From Paraburkholderia sp. ZP32-5 (GTDB taxonomy: Bacteria > Pseudomonadota > Gammaproteobacteria > Burkholderiales > Burkholderiaceae): a stretch of DNA of 64,000 bases. How positions within the stretch are numbered: position 1 is the first letter of the stretch; the number at the start of each line of letters is the position of its first letter. The notes beneath the pieces were generated by a model. It saw nothing but the letters and a program-made list of their open reading frames with translations, ran no database searches and had not been told where the DNA came from. Location: NCBI RefSeq assembly GCF_021390495.1, contig NZ_JAJEJP010000003.1, positions 248,001 through 312,000 of the forward strand. The letters are read 5' to 3'. This document shows positions 18,039 to 31,800 of the stretch, one piece after another. Made by a program: the position numbers and the translations under genes.

Positions 18039-18593
18039 ATGGTTCCAAACTTATTTTCCCGTTTCGCAACCTGGCTACGCATTGCAAGCTGGCTAGTACT
18101 GAGCGGAGTGGGCATAGGCTTGACAGCATGCAGTAGCACTCCCGTGCCTGTGTTCAAGGAGCAGACGAACCTGCGGCTGCGGATCGCCGCAAGCGAGAAC
18201 GTCAATCCGAACGAGTGGGGCAACGCCGCGCCGATCCAGGTCCGAGTCTACGAGTTGAAGTCCGCGACCGCATTTGAGAGCGCCGATTTTTTCACGCTGC
18301 AGAGCGAGGACAAGAAAGTCCTCGGTGACGACGCGCTGGTCGTCGACGAATTCATTCTGCGCCCAGGTGAGCAGCGCGATGTGATGCGCAAATCTAACCC
18401 TGCTACGACCGTTATTGGCGTGCTTGCAGGCTACCGGGAGCTTGGGAAATCGGTGTGGCGTGCGGTCTATCGGTTGCCGGTGGCACCCGACGCCGCGTGG
18501 TATCGGATGGCTATTCCAGACAAGGAACAGAAGCTGATGATCCAGCTTGACCAGCGCGCTGTTTCGGTTTCAAAGACAGATCAATTTCGATGA
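18039..18593 (+). CDS. tssJ: T6SS outer-membrane lipoprotein TssJ
   Basis: 184 residues. The signal peptide ends in the lipobox LTAC with the lipidated Cys at residue 31. Mature TssJ features include LRLRIAASENVNPNEWGNAAPIQVRVYELK, FESADFFTL and EFILRPGEQRDV. It anchors the TssJLM envelope complex by binding the periplasmic end of TssM. Its TGA overlaps the ATG of tssK by four bases (ATGA), showing translational coupling. Confidence 0.96.
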   Translation: MVPNLFSRFATWLRIASWLVLSGVGIGLTACSSTPVPVFKEQTNLRLRIAASENVNPNEWGNAAPIQVRVYELKSATAFESADFFTLQSEDKKVLGDDALVVDEFILRPGEQRDVMRKSNPATTVIGVLAGYRELGKSVWRAVYRLPVAPDAAWYRMAIPDKEQKLMIQLDQRAVSVSKTDQFR

Positions 18594-19939
18594 GTTGGTA
18601 TAACAAGGTTGTGTGGAGCGAAGGTCTGTTCCTGCGCCCACAACTGTTTCAGCAGCAGGAACGCTACCTCGAGTCGCTCGCGCACCGGCGCAGCGCGCCG
18701 CTAAGTCCGTTTTTCTGGGGCTTTGGCCGCTATGAAATCGACCAGGAATCGCTGGCGTTCGGCAAGCTCGTGTTCAAGAGCGGAATGGGCGTGTTTCCGG
18801 ACGGTACGCCATTCGACGTACCGGGTCTGACGCCGCCGCCTCCGCCGCTGACGATCGGCGCGGAGCATCGCGATCAGGTGATCTACCTGGCGGTGCCGCT
18901 GCGTCTGCCGAATACTGAGGAAACCGCCTTTACCGAGCAGAGCGGATCGCTTGCCCGTTACGTTGCGTACGACGTGGATCTGCGAGACAGCAACGCGATT
19001 GGCCAAGGGCCGAAGCCTGTACAACTCGCGAATCTGCGTCTGCGGCTGCTGCCGGAGAAGGAGCTCACGCAGTCGTGGATCGGCATTGCGCTGACGCGCG
19101 TAAAGACCTTACATGCCGATGGCGCGGTGTCGCTGGACCGATCCGAACACATTCCTCCCGTTACCGGCTATGGTGCGAACCCGCTATTGCGTGAATGGAC
19201 GATGCAGCTACACGGTCTCGCCAGGCTGCGCGCCGACGCGCTGGCGGCCCGGTTGTCCGGTACCGACGGCCGCACGGGCGCCGCCGCCGAAGTGGCCGAC
19301 TATCTGCTGCTGCAGGTGCTCAATCGTTATGAGCCGCTGCTCGAGCATATCTGCCGGCTGGAAGAAACGGCACCCGTGGATCTGTATCGCGAGCTCGCTC
19401 TCTTTGCTGGTGAGCTGTCTACCTTCGTGCGTCCGCAAACACGGCGTCCGGCGCCCGCGCCTGGTTACGACCACGCGCGGCTATACCGCAGCATCAAGCC
19501 GCTGGTCGACCAGGTTCACCAACTGCTGAATCAGGTGCTGATTCGCGGTGCGCAGCCGATTGCGCTCACCGAACAGGCGCACGGCATCCGTACCGCGGCC
19601 GTGCTGCCGACCGAACTGGCCGGCTATTCGAGTCTGGTGCTCGCGGTGGGTGCGCAGATGCAACCTGACTTGCTGCAGCAACAGTTCCTCGCGCAGACGA
19701 AGATCAGCCACCCTCAGCGACTGCCGGAGCTGGTTCGTTCGCTGTTGCCGGGGTTGACGATCGCGCCGCTGCCGGTGCCGCCGCGTCAGATTCCGTTCAA
19801 CTCGGGTTTTATCTATTTCGAGCTTTCGCGCACCGGGCCGTTCTGGGAGCAGATCGCTCGCCATGGCGGTCTCGCCATGCACATCGGCGGGCATTTTCCG
19901 GAGCTCAAGCTTGAGCTGTGGGGCGTGCGTCAGAAATGA
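18590..19939 (+). CDS. tssK: T6SS baseplate protein TssK
   Basis: 449 residues, normal length. KVVWSEGLFLRPQLFQQQERYLE is the conserved N-terminal shoulder; PVTGYGANPLLREWTMQLHGL and the C-terminal IPFNSGFIYFELSRTGPFWEQI...GGLAMHIGGHFPELKLELWGVR complete the family pattern. It links the baseplate wedge (TssFGE) to the TssJLM membrane complex. The start overlaps tssJ and the stop overlaps tssL, each by four bases. Confidence 0.97.
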   Translation: MSWYNKVVWSEGLFLRPQLFQQQERYLESLAHRRSAPLSPFFWGFGRYEIDQESLAFGKLVFKSGMGVFPDGTPFDVPGLTPPPPPLTIGAEHRDQVIYLAVPLRLPNTEETAFTEQSGSLARYVAYDVDLRDSNAIGQGPKPVQLANLRLRLLPEKELTQSWIGIALTRVKTLHADGAVSLDRSEHIPPVTGYGANPLLREWTMQLHGLARLRADALAARLSGTDGRTGAAAEVADYLLLQVLNRYEPLLEHICRLEETAPVDLYRELALFAGELSTFVRPQTRRPAPAPGYDHARLYRSIKPLVDQVHQLLNQVLIRGAQPIALTEQAHGIRTAAVLPTELAGYSSLVLAVGAQMQPDLLQQQFLAQTKISHPQRLPELVRSLLPGLTIAPLPVPPRQIPFNSGFIYFELSRTGPFWEQIARHGGLAMHIGGHFPELKLELWGVRQK

Positions 19940-21276
19940 GTACAGATGCATACGCGGACAACGCGTTCGACTTTCTGACAGACGCGACCGGCTCCACTTC
20001 GAACAAGGAGCTGCCGTCGGCATTGCCGGCGGGTGGTCCATCGGCGGCAGACGCTGCCGGCCAGGAGCCGGTCGTTGATCCGGCCGCGTTCGCTCCGCCA
20101 GAAGATCTGCAAATGCGTGTCGAACGCACGCGAGTTGCGCAGAACCCATTACGCGAAGCTGCGCAGCCGTTGCTGCGCATGCTGGCCGACATGCCGGCCG
20201 GGCTCGATTCGCCGGTCGCGATGGCGAGCCTGCGTGCGCTGCTCGTGCGTGAAATCGCCGCATTCCAGAAAGTCTGCGATAAGGCGCATCTGCCGTGGAA
20301 GCACGTGGCCGCGGTTCGCTACGCGCTGTGCACCGCGCTCGACGAGGCGGCGAACCGCACGCGCTGGGGCGGCGGTGGCGCGTGGGCCACGCGCAGCCTG
20401 CTGATCACGTTCGAAGGCGAAGTGGACGGCGGCGAGAAGTTTTTTCTGCTGATCGGCCGTATGGCGACCGATCCTCAGGAATACATCGACGTCCTCGAAG
20501 TGCTGTACCGCATTCTCGGTCTTGGATTCGAGGGGCGCTACAGCGTCGTCGTGGATGGCGCGCGTCATCTCGAACAGATCCGCCAGCGCTTACTGACGCT
20601 CATTAGCGGCGCCCGCGACACGGGTCGTCTCGAATTGTCGCCTCATTGGCGTGGTGAAGAGCCCGGCAAGATGCGCCTGTTGAGAAGCGTGCCGGTCTGG
20701 GTGACCGCGAGCGTCGCCGTGCTGTGCGTATTCTCGATTTTTGCCTGGTACAAGTACCGGCTGTTGTCCGAAAGTCAAACACTCAGCGCGAAAATCCTCG
20801 CAATCGGCCGCCCGGTGGAGGTCAAGATCGAGGCGAGCGTCGTGCGCGAGCGGCTGCGCCTGTCGGTGCTGCTCAAAAACGAGATCGCACGCGGCCAACT
20901 AACCGTCGACGAGAACCAGCGCAGCAGCAAAGTCGTGTTCCGTGGGGACGATATGTTCGTTCCGGGGCAAAGCCGTATGCGTCCGGAACTGGACCCGGTG
21001 TTGACCAAGGTCGCGCGCGAAGTGGTGCGCGTCGGCGGCCATGTCACCGTGACCGGGCATACCGACAACCAGCCAATTCATACCACCGAATTTCCAGACA
21101 ACCAGGCGTTGTCCGAGAAGCGCGCGGCGTTCGTCGCCGGCGTTCTCAACGCGCACGGCATGCCTGCCGATCGCATCGTCGCGATTGGCAATGGCGATAC
21201 ACAGCCTGTCGCCGACAACGCCACTGCAGAAGGTCGCTCCCGCAATCGACGCGTGGAAGTCCTCGTCACGCAATAA
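19936..21276 (+). CDS. tssL: T6SS inner-membrane protein TssL with fused OmpA domain
   Basis: 446 residues from ATG 19936, which overlaps the tssK stop as ATGA. A Pro/Ala-rich leader precedes the DotU domain (about residues 60-235: YALCTALDEAANRTRWG, SLLITFEGEVDGGEKFF, LEVLYRILGLGFEGRYSV). A single membrane helix is at about 255-275 (PVWVTASVAVLCVFSIFAWY), and a periplasmic OmpA/MotB domain is at about 325-446 (VTVTGHTDNQPIHT, LSEKRAAFVAGVL, EGRSRNRRVEVLV). It connects the cytoplasmic baseplate to peptidoglycan. This is the canonical TssL; the gene at 12902 is a second, diverged one. Confidence 0.95.
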   Translation: MSTDAYADNAFDFLTDATGSTSNKELPSALPAGGPSAADAAGQEPVVDPAAFAPPEDLQMRVERTRVAQNPLREAAQPLLRMLADMPAGLDSPVAMASLRALLVREIAAFQKVCDKAHLPWKHVAAVRYALCTALDEAANRTRWGGGGAWATRSLLITFEGEVDGGEKFFLLIGRMATDPQEYIDVLEVLYRILGLGFEGRYSVVVDGARHLEQIRQRLLTLISGARDTGRLELSPHWRGEEPGKMRLLRSVPVWVTASVAVLCVFSIFAWYKYRLLSESQTLSAKILAIGRPVEVKIEASVVRERLRLSVLLKNEIARGQLTVDENQRSSKVVFRGDDMFVPGQSRMRPELDPVLTKVAREVVRVGGHVTVTGHTDNQPIHTTEFPDNQALSEKRAAFVAGVLNAHGMPADRIVAIGNGDTQPVADNATAEGRSRNRRVEVLVTQ

Positions 21277-21289
21277 CGGGAAAGCCTGA

Positions 21290-24200
21290 ATGTCCTTTCT
21301 GAACCGCTTTCGCAAGCATGTTTTTACGCGCCAGACGTTGATGTTCGCGGCGATCCTCGTGATCGCCGCGGTCGTCTGGTTTATCGGACCTTTTATCGCA
21401 TTCGGCGACTATCGGCCGCTCGAAACCGCACTGTCGCGCACGCTGACGATCATTCTGCTGCTGGTGTTGGCGCTGTTCCGGCTGCTCCGGGTGCCGGCCG
21501 GCATAGTGGGCGTGGCGCTGCTCGGTGTCGCGCTGTGCATCTGGAATTTCGGATCGAAATTTGCGTTCGGCGATACGCATCCGCTCGCCGCGCCGTGGTC
21601 CCGCGCGCTGCTGATTTCAGTTCTGCTTGCGTGCTACACGATTTATGGAATCTATCGCCTGTTGAAGGCGCTGGAAGACGACAAGACACTGCTGCAGCGC
21701 ATCCTGAATCCATTCGCGCGCAAAGGTGACACGGCTCCGCTCGCGCGCAAGGAAATTGGCGCGCTCAATTCGGTAGTTACGAAGGCGATCGAAAAGCTCA
21801 AACGTCTGCGTGGTGGCCCGAGTGGGCTGCGTCGTCTGTTGGAAAATCAGCGCTATCTGTACGAGTTGCCGTGGTACATGGTGATCGGCTCGTCGGGAGC
21901 CGGTAAAACCACGCTGATCCTGAATTCGGGACTCGACTTTCCTGATGCCGATCAGATGGCGGAGGCGTCGCTGGGAACGCGCGTCGAAACCGCAAATTGC
22001 GACTGGTGGTTCACGAATGAAGCGGTGCTGATCGATACCGCGGGCCGCTATGCCGTGCATGACGCGGCTTCGCCAGCCGCCGGCGGCGACGCGAAGCCTC
22101 ACGACGTCACGATGGACGACGCCGGGCCGCGCGACCCGAAATCCACCAACGCAGCGGAATGGCACGGCTTCCTCGCGTTGCTGCGCAAGCGGCGGCCGCG
22201 TGCGCCTATCAATGGCGCACTGCTGGCCGTCTCCGTTGAGGAGTTGCTGAGCGCATCGCCATCCGGCCGCAAGGCGCTTGCGGCATCGATGCGCGCGCGG
22301 CTTGGCGAGTTGCGTCAGCAACTGGGTATCCGCTTTCCGGTCTACGTGCTCGTCACGAAGCTCGATTTGCTGCCCGGCTTCAGCGAATATTTCCAGTCGC
22401 TGACCGCGGAAAGTCGTGCGCAGATTCTCGGCTTCACGCTGCCCTATCGGCAAGACGGTGACGAGCAGCATCGCGACGCGCTGCGCGTGAACTGCGCGGC
22501 CGAGCTGCGCGAACTGGAACAGGGACTCGAAGACGGCATCAATACGCGTCTTTCCGAAGTGTACGAAGTCGACCGGCGCAGAAAGCTGTATGCGCTGCCG
22601 TCCGAATTCCGTTGTCTGTGCGCGGAGCTGACCGAATTTCTCGCACTCGTGTTTCTCGACTCGAAATACGACGACACGCAGTTGAACAGTACGTTGCGCG
22701 GCGTCTATTTCACGAGCGCGGCGCAAACTCACCAAGTGGTGTCCGCCGACAACACGACGCTGCTGCAGCGCCTGAGCCGCGGGTTGGTGGGCATCGTCGG
22801 CGGTGGCGTGAGCGCAGCCGGGGCGGTGCCGATTGCGCCGATTGCACCCATCGCGCCGTCCGCGTCGTCATCGGGCAATGATGCGCCGAGCGCCTATCGC
22901 GGCTATTTTCTGCGCAACCTGTTCCAGCGCGTGATCCTTGCCGAAGGGCATCTCGTGCGGCCGAACTGGCAATGGGAAATGCGCTTTCGCACGCTGCGCG
23001 CGGTCGGCCATCTGCTGTCGATCGTCGTCGCGGTGTGGCTGGTCGGCGCGCTCGTCGTGAGCTTCGACAACAACCGCAACTACCTGGCCGCGACCGATCT
23101 GAAGACGGACACGCTCGCCACGCGTGTGGCCGCGCAGCGTAAGACGCCTCAGCAAGGCGCGACGGGGCCGATTCTTTCCGCAGCGCACGAGTTGCCGAGG
23201 TTAGATGATCTGGACCTCGACAGCCCCGGTCTCGCGTGGCGCTACGGGCTGTACACGGTGCCGGCCGTACGCGGCGCGGCCACTGTGACCTACGGCAACC
23301 TGCTGAATCAGATGGTGTTGCCGCGGATCGTCAGCCGGCTCGAAACCGTGCTCGACACGCAGATCGGCGCTCAGGACGCGGATGGCGTCTATCGCACGTT
23401 GTCGGTCTACCTGATGCTGTTCGACCGCTCGCATTACGACACAAAGGCGATCAAGGCGTGGGTGCTCGAAGACTGGGAGCACGCGAACAGCGTTGCATCG
23501 ATGGGCGAGCGCAGCGTGATGGCGCGTCATCTCGACGCATTGTTTGCCGACGGCGTGCCCGCGGTGCCCGCACAGCCGATGAACGCGCCTCTCGTCGCGC
23601 GTGCGCGCGACTTTCTCGGCCGCAATCCGGCATCCGGGCGTCTCTATGAACGCGCGATGAACGCGATGGCGCCCGAAGCGCCGGAGGCTGTCACGCTGAT
23701 CAGCGCCGCGGGTCCGCAGGCGACAGCGGTGTTCTCTCTGGCACCGGGCTCGACGCTCGAACGCGGCATACCGGGTCTCTATACCTACGACGGTTATCAC
23801 GAGGTTTTTAACCAGCGCCTGCCCGAATTTCTCGCGCAGGCTCAAAAGCAGGATGCGTGGGTGATGGGCATGGCCGATACGTCGGCGCGTTGGCGACATT
23901 GGGAACGCGGCGGAGCGCCGGGCGATTCCGCCGGTGATTCCGCCGGTCACACGGCGAGAGACAAATCAGGCTCTCGCCAGGACCGCATCGCCGACGAAAT
24001 CCGTCGCCAGTATCTGACCGACTACGGCAACTACTGGCAGCAGTTTCTCGATGACGTGAGGCCAGTTGCCGGCGGTGACGGCACGCTGGCACTCGATCTG
24101 CAGACGCTGCGCACGCTCGCCGCGCCGGATTCGCCGCTCGCGCGGCTCGCGCGCACAGCGGTGCGCGAGACATCGCTGTCGGTGACCGACAACGCGGACG

Positions 24201-25519
24201 AGCCGTCGCTCGCCGACAGCGCGGCGAATGCAATCACGCGCCGTTCGCGTGTCGCGCGCGCGGCAAGTGCCGTCGCCGCGACGGCGACGCTCGGTCAGAT
24301 CTCGCAACAGCGCATGGAGCGGGAATTGGTCGACAACCGCTTCGCCGCGCTGCGCGAAGTCGTGACCGGCCACGCCAGCGTCGGCACCAGCAGTGGCAGC
24401 GGCAGCGGAGGAAGCTCCGCGTCCGCGTTGGCGCAAATGCCGATGGGCAGCGGCAGCGCGCTGCGGCTCGACGGCATCATCGGCCTGATCAACGAGCAGT
24501 ACACGCACCTCGTGATGGCCGGCAACGTACTCGCAACCAACAGCATGCCGGCCGTCGACGACCTCGGTTCGACGCTGCAGCTGGAAGCCGAGAAGTTGCC
24601 CGCGCCGTTTCGCGCGGTGCTGACCGGTATTGCATCGCAGTCGATGCGCAAGCTCGACCGTGGAGTCGGATCGTTGCTCGCGCAGCAGGTCGAGTCGAGC
24701 GTCGGCGCGCAGTGCCGTCGCCTGATCGAAGGCAGGTATCCGTTTGCGGCAAGCGCCCAGGAAGTCGACATCGACGACTTCAACCGCGTGTTCGCCTCAG
24801 GCGGGCTGCTCGACGACTTCTTCGAGAAGACGCTCGCAAGCCGCGTCGACACAAGCACGCGGCCGTGGCGTTACAAGCCGGTCAACCCCGGCATGCCGCC
24901 GATTCAGGGGCCAGGCCTCGAACCTTTCGAGCGCGCGGCGGCGATTCGCGAGGTGCTTTTCCGTGACCCCGGCGCGAACCGGATGGCCTGGAAGATGAGC
25001 TTGAAGGTCGTGTCGCTGGATCCGGAAATCACGGATCTGCTGATCGATATCGATGGCCAGAGCTACCGGTATGCGCATGGCCCGGTCACGACATTCGCTG
25101 TCGCCTGGCCCGGGCCGCGTGGCGGCTCGATGGCCGGTATCACCGCGAATCCACGCGTGCGTCCGGATACGTCGATCACCATGGCCGAAGGACCGTGGGC
25201 GCTGTTTCGCCTGATCGACCGGGGCCGCGCGACGTCGACGTTGTCGTCGAGCCGCACTGCTGTCGAGTTCGGTTTCGACGGCCGCCGTGCAGTGCTCGAA
25301 CTGACATCGGGCGGCCAGTCGGGCGCGCAGTTGACGGGTCTGCTCAACGGCTTTCGCTGTCCCGGCGGCAGTAGCCATGGTGGTAGCAACAGCGCGAGCC
25401 AGACAGCGGCATCGATGGTTTCCTCCGTCGGCGACGGCGGGTTGCAGTTTCGAAATACGGGTGCGCAATTCCGCGCCGGGCCGTTTTCGATGAATAGAGT
25501 TTCGATGAATAGAGTCTAG
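21290..25519 (+). CDS. tssM: T6SS inner-membrane protein TssM (IcmF)
   Basis: 1409 residues, at the long end for the family. Three N-terminal hydrophobic segments lie within about 1-125, then a cytoplasmic NTPase-like domain with Walker A GSSGAGKTT at about residue 200-210 and TAGRY as Walker B context, a further helix at about 570-590, and a long periplasmic part ending in the TssJ-binding beta domain (FGFDGRRAVLELTSGG). The periplasmic part contains low-complexity Ser/Gly segments (TSSGSGSGGSSAS). The last residues come from a 15-bp tandem duplication (25486-25515). tssL ends 13 bp upstream, and vgrG starts 8 bp after the stop. Confidence 0.96.
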   Translation: MSFLNRFRKHVFTRQTLMFAAILVIAAVVWFIGPFIAFGDYRPLETALSRTLTIILLLVLALFRLLRVPAGIVGVALLGVALCIWNFGSKFAFGDTHPLAAPWSRALLISVLLACYTIYGIYRLLKALEDDKTLLQRILNPFARKGDTAPLARKEIGALNSVVTKAIEKLKRLRGGPSGLRRLLENQRYLYELPWYMVIGSSGAGKTTLILNSGLDFPDADQMAEASLGTRVETANCDWWFTNEAVLIDTAGRYAVHDAASPAAGGDAKPHDVTMDDAGPRDPKSTNAAEWHGFLALLRKRRPRAPINGALLAVSVEELLSASPSGRKALAASMRARLGELRQQLGIRFPVYVLVTKLDLLPGFSEYFQSLTAESRAQILGFTLPYRQDGDEQHRDALRVNCAAELRELEQGLEDGINTRLSEVYEVDRRRKLYALPSEFRCLCAELTEFLALVFLDSKYDDTQLNSTLRGVYFTSAAQTHQVVSADNTTLLQRLSRGLVGIVGGGVSAAGAVPIAPIAPIAPSASSSGNDAPSAYRGYFLRNLFQRVILAEGHLVRPNWQWEMRFRTLRAVGHLLSIVVAVWLVGALVVSFDNNRNYLAATDLKTDTLATRVAAQRKTPQQGATGPILSAAHELPRLDDLDLDSPGLAWRYGLYTVPAVRGAATVTYGNLLNQMVLPRIVSRLETVLDTQIGAQDADGVYRTLSVYLMLFDRSHYDTKAIKAWVLEDWEHANSVASMGERSVMARHLDALFADGVPAVPAQPMNAPLVARARDFLGRNPASGRLYERAMNAMAPEAPEAVTLISAAGPQATAVFSLAPGSTLERGIPGLYTYDGYHEVFNQRLPEFLAQAQKQDAWVMGMADTSARWRHWERGGAPGDSAGDSAGHTARDKSGSRQDRIADEIRRQYLTDYGNYWQQFLDDVRPVAGGDGTLALDLQTLRTLAAPDSPLARLARTAVRETSLSVTDNADEPSLADSAANAITRRSRVARAASAVAATATLGQISQQRMERELVDNRFAALREVVTGHASVGTSSGSGSGGSSASALAQMPMGSGSALRLDGIIGLINEQYTHLVMAGNVLATNSMPAVDDLGSTLQLEAEKLPAPFRAVLTGIASQSMRKLDRGVGSLLAQQVESSVGAQCRRLIEGRYPFAASAQEVDIDDFNRVFASGGLLDDFFEKTLASRVDTSTRPWRYKPVNPGMPPIQGPGLEPFERAAAIREVLFRDPGANRMAWKMSLKVVSLDPEITDLLIDIDGQSYRYAHGPVTTFAVAWPGPRGGSMAGITANPRVRPDTSITMAEGPWALFRLIDRGRATSTLSSSRTAVEFGFDGRRAVLELTSGGQSGAQLTGLLNGFRCPGGSSHGGSNSASQTAASMVSSVGDGGLQFRNTGAQFRAGPFSMNRVSMNRV

Positions 25520-25527
25520 GGGAGTGA

Positions 25528-28497
<2,970 letters not shown>

Positions 28498-28575
28498 CCA
28501 CGTTTTTTTGCAACTTGGTCCAGCGGCCGAGCGCATCACTGCTCGGCCCGATCATTCATAAGGAGATGATTCCGT

Positions 28576-28842
28576 ATGTTTTCAGCCGCCCGCAAAGGCG
28601 ACGCAACCGGACATGGCGGTGCGATCGTCACCGGCTCGCCGTCAGTGACGATCAATCGCATACCCGCTGCGTTGACCAGCATCAGTTCGGCAACCTGCGC
28701 GCTCCATCCTTCCGTGCAAGCCGTGGTGGCCGGTTCGGCCTCGGTATTCATCAACAACGTGCCGGCGGCTCGTGTCGGCTGCACGACCTCGTGCGGCGCG
28801 CCGATCTCCACCGGTTCACCGGATGTGCTGATCGGTTCGTAA
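28576..28842 (+). CDS. PAAR-domain spike tip protein
   Basis: 88 residues, AAGGAG upstream of the ATG at 28576. The whole protein is a single PAAR fold: GDATGHGGAIVTGSPSVTINRIPAA, a central SVQAVVAGSASVFINNVPAARVG, and GAPISTGSPDVLIGS. PAAR proteins form the metal-bound conical tip on VgrG and attach effectors. It lies between vgrG and rhs, with the Rhs start 16 bp downstream, so it should cap this VgrG and carry the Rhs protein. Confidence 0.93.
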   Translation: MFSAARKGDATGHGGAIVTGSPSVTINRIPAALTSISSATCALHPSVQAVVAGSASVFINNVPAARVGCTTSCGAPISTGSPDVLIGS

Positions 28843-28858
28843 CGGCAAGGATCGCGGA

Positions 28859-31800
28859 TTGGAAACCGGAATCGCCGGGATAGGCGGAGAGTTGGTCGGG
28901 CTGCCTGGTGTCGTATTGCCGCCGACTCGTGGCGTCCAGCCGGTCGATTGCTGCCAGCGGCTCGGCGAATTGGTCGACCGATATCGCTTGCGCGGTGCGC
29001 TATCGGGTGTGTTGTGCCGCTCAGTCGACGTCATTGCCGGCAGCAAGGTTTGTCTTCCCGCCGACGAAATCGACTTCGCGTTGCGTGGCCGTCTGCCGTT
29101 CGATTGGTCCCGTCACTATTCGAGCGCGCGCGCAACAGTCGGCCTACTCGGCGTCGGCTGGCGTACCCGCTGGGAAGTCACGTTGCATAAAGTGGGCGAC
29201 GGGCTTGTCTACGTCGATGAATATGGCGGCACGATCAGCGTGCCGTTTCCCGAACGTGGCACCCAGATCATTGCGCCGTCCGCGCAATTGCACTTCGCGC
29301 ATTTGCCTGACGGCCGCATCGTCGTCGCCGATCTGAAGCCGCATTACCGGATTTTCGGCGACTTCGACGAAAGCGGGATTGCGCGGCTCAAGTACATCGA
29401 GGATCTGCACCAGCAGCGCGTCGGATGCATTTGGGACGGCGAAGGCCGGTTGTTGCGCATGCGCGATACGGGCGGCCAGGAGTTGCGGATGCACTATGGC
29501 ACTGCGGTGGGCACACGCGTCACCGCGATCGAATGCGTCGGCGACGGCCCGGGCGGCGTGCTCGTCCAGTATGGCTACAGTCCGAACGGTGAACTCACCG
29601 AGGTACGCAATCGCATCGGCGCAATCGTTCGCCGCTTTGCCTGGCAGGACGGGCGGATCGTGGAGGAGACCGACGCTCTCGGCATGACTACGCGCTACGC
29701 ATGGCGGACGATCGACGGTGTCGCGCGCGTGGTTGAGCGCGCCACCTCCGAGGGCGCACTTGACCGCTTCGCTTATGACGTCGACCACCGTGTCAGTCAG
29801 GTGATCGACGTATTCGGACATTCCGCTAGCTGGCAATACGACGAACACGGCCACGTGCGAGCGCATACGGACTTCGACGGACGACGCTATCGCTTCGACT
29901 ATCGGGATACCGACGCGCCGATCGCCATCCGATTGCCGGGCGAGCGCGTGGTCCGTTTTCAATACGATTGGCTCGGACGCGTCACGCAGGAAATCGATCC
30001 GCTCGGCAAGACTCGCGTCACCCAGTATGCGTTCGCGTCGCTCGAGCCCGTATCGGTGACAATGAGTGACGGCCGCATATGGATGTGGGCGCGAAACAGG
30101 CGTCTACAGCCTTTGCATTGCCAGATACCGAGCGGCGAAATGACGCGCTTCGAATATGACGGTCATGGATTCATGACCCGCTCGACCGACGCGCTCGGTG
30201 TCGCGACCACGTATGTACACGACCGGTGGGGACAACTGATCCGACGCACCCAGGCCGATGGCGGCGCGACGCACTACGAGCGCGATGCCAGCGGCTGCAT
30301 CGTGCGTGTGACCGACGCACTCGGCGCAGTCACGCTGATCGAGCGCGACCGGCTTGGCCGCCCGGTCAGCGTGACGCGCCCGGACGGGCAGATCGAACGA
30401 CATGTCTGGAACGCCGCCGGTCAACGGACTTCATTTGTTGGGCCGACTGGCCGGGGCAGGCATTGGTATCGCGACCGGCGCGGCAACGTATTGCGCGCCG
30501 TCGACGAGGAGGGCCACGTCATCGCGCGACAGTACGATGCGCATGGCCGTCCAGTGCGAATCGAAAGCGGGAACGGGGCCGTCCAGACGCTCAAGTGGGA
30601 GGCGCGTCAATGCCGGTCGATCACCGATGCCGACGGTGTCGTGCGCGACTTCGTCTATACCGATGCGGGCCAGATTCGCAGCGTGATGTCGAAAGCCGGT
30701 GTGCAAACACGTAACGAGACGTTTGCTTATGACGAGGCGGGGCGGCTTGTCGAGCGCGAAACGCTGCACAACCGTTACTCGTATCGCTATGACGCTCATG
30801 GAGAGCTCGAAGCGATTAACCGCGCGCCAACTGGCGCGGGTGAACTGATAGGCATCGGTGCTGACGAAATCCGCTTCGAGTATGACGCGGGCGGACGTCT
30901 GATCGCGGAGCGAGGCGCCAACGGCGAATTGCGTTACACGTACAACGCCACCGGCTGTCTTGTCGCGACACTGCTGCCACAGGGACAAGAGGTAAGGACC
31001 CGCCGTCTCGAAACCGGCGAGACTGCGCTCGTCGAATTGGACGAACGCGAGGTTGCGCGGTTCTGGTATGACTCGTTGGGACGTCCGATTGCGCGCACGC
31101 AGGGTTGCCTGCAAACGCGGGTGGGCTATTCGCCGCTTGGCCGGCCCGCGTGGTGGCGCTCGACGATGCGCGACGAGCAAGCCGTGCCGGCGACGTCACC
31201 TGAAACCGATATGCAGCTGTGGTGCGAAATGGATTACAGTCCGGGTGACTTGCTGGTCAAAACCGTCGGACCCGGTGAAGAGCAGACCTGGTACGACTAC
31301 GACCGGCGCGGCTGCCTGCTGCGGCGCGTGTCGGATCAACTGGCTATCGAGTACTTCACATGGGATGCCGCGAGCAATCTACTCGATACGCCCGGTGACA
31401 ACTGGTTTCCCGCCATCTACGCCGATCATCGGATTCGCGCGTGCCGCGGCTATCGCTATCAATACGACGAGTGGGGGCAACTGGTGCATCGGAGCGGTCG
31501 CGATGGTTCGCTGTCGCTTGAATGGGATGCGGAAGGGCGGGTGATTGCCGCGCATCGCAACGGGCGTACCGTGCGGTATCAGTACGACGGATTGGGCCGG
31601 CGCATCGTGAAGCGCGTTGAAGCCACTTCGCCGCGGCGGTCGCAAACGGTGGAGCAGGATGATGTCACGCGCTATCTGTGGCAAGGGCGCAGGCTTATTC
31701 AGGAGCAGCGTGCGGATGCACTGCGGACTTACCTTTATCAACCGGCGCCGCCCCGTTCAACGGGCTTTGCGCCGCTTGCCTGTATAGATCAGACACTAAC

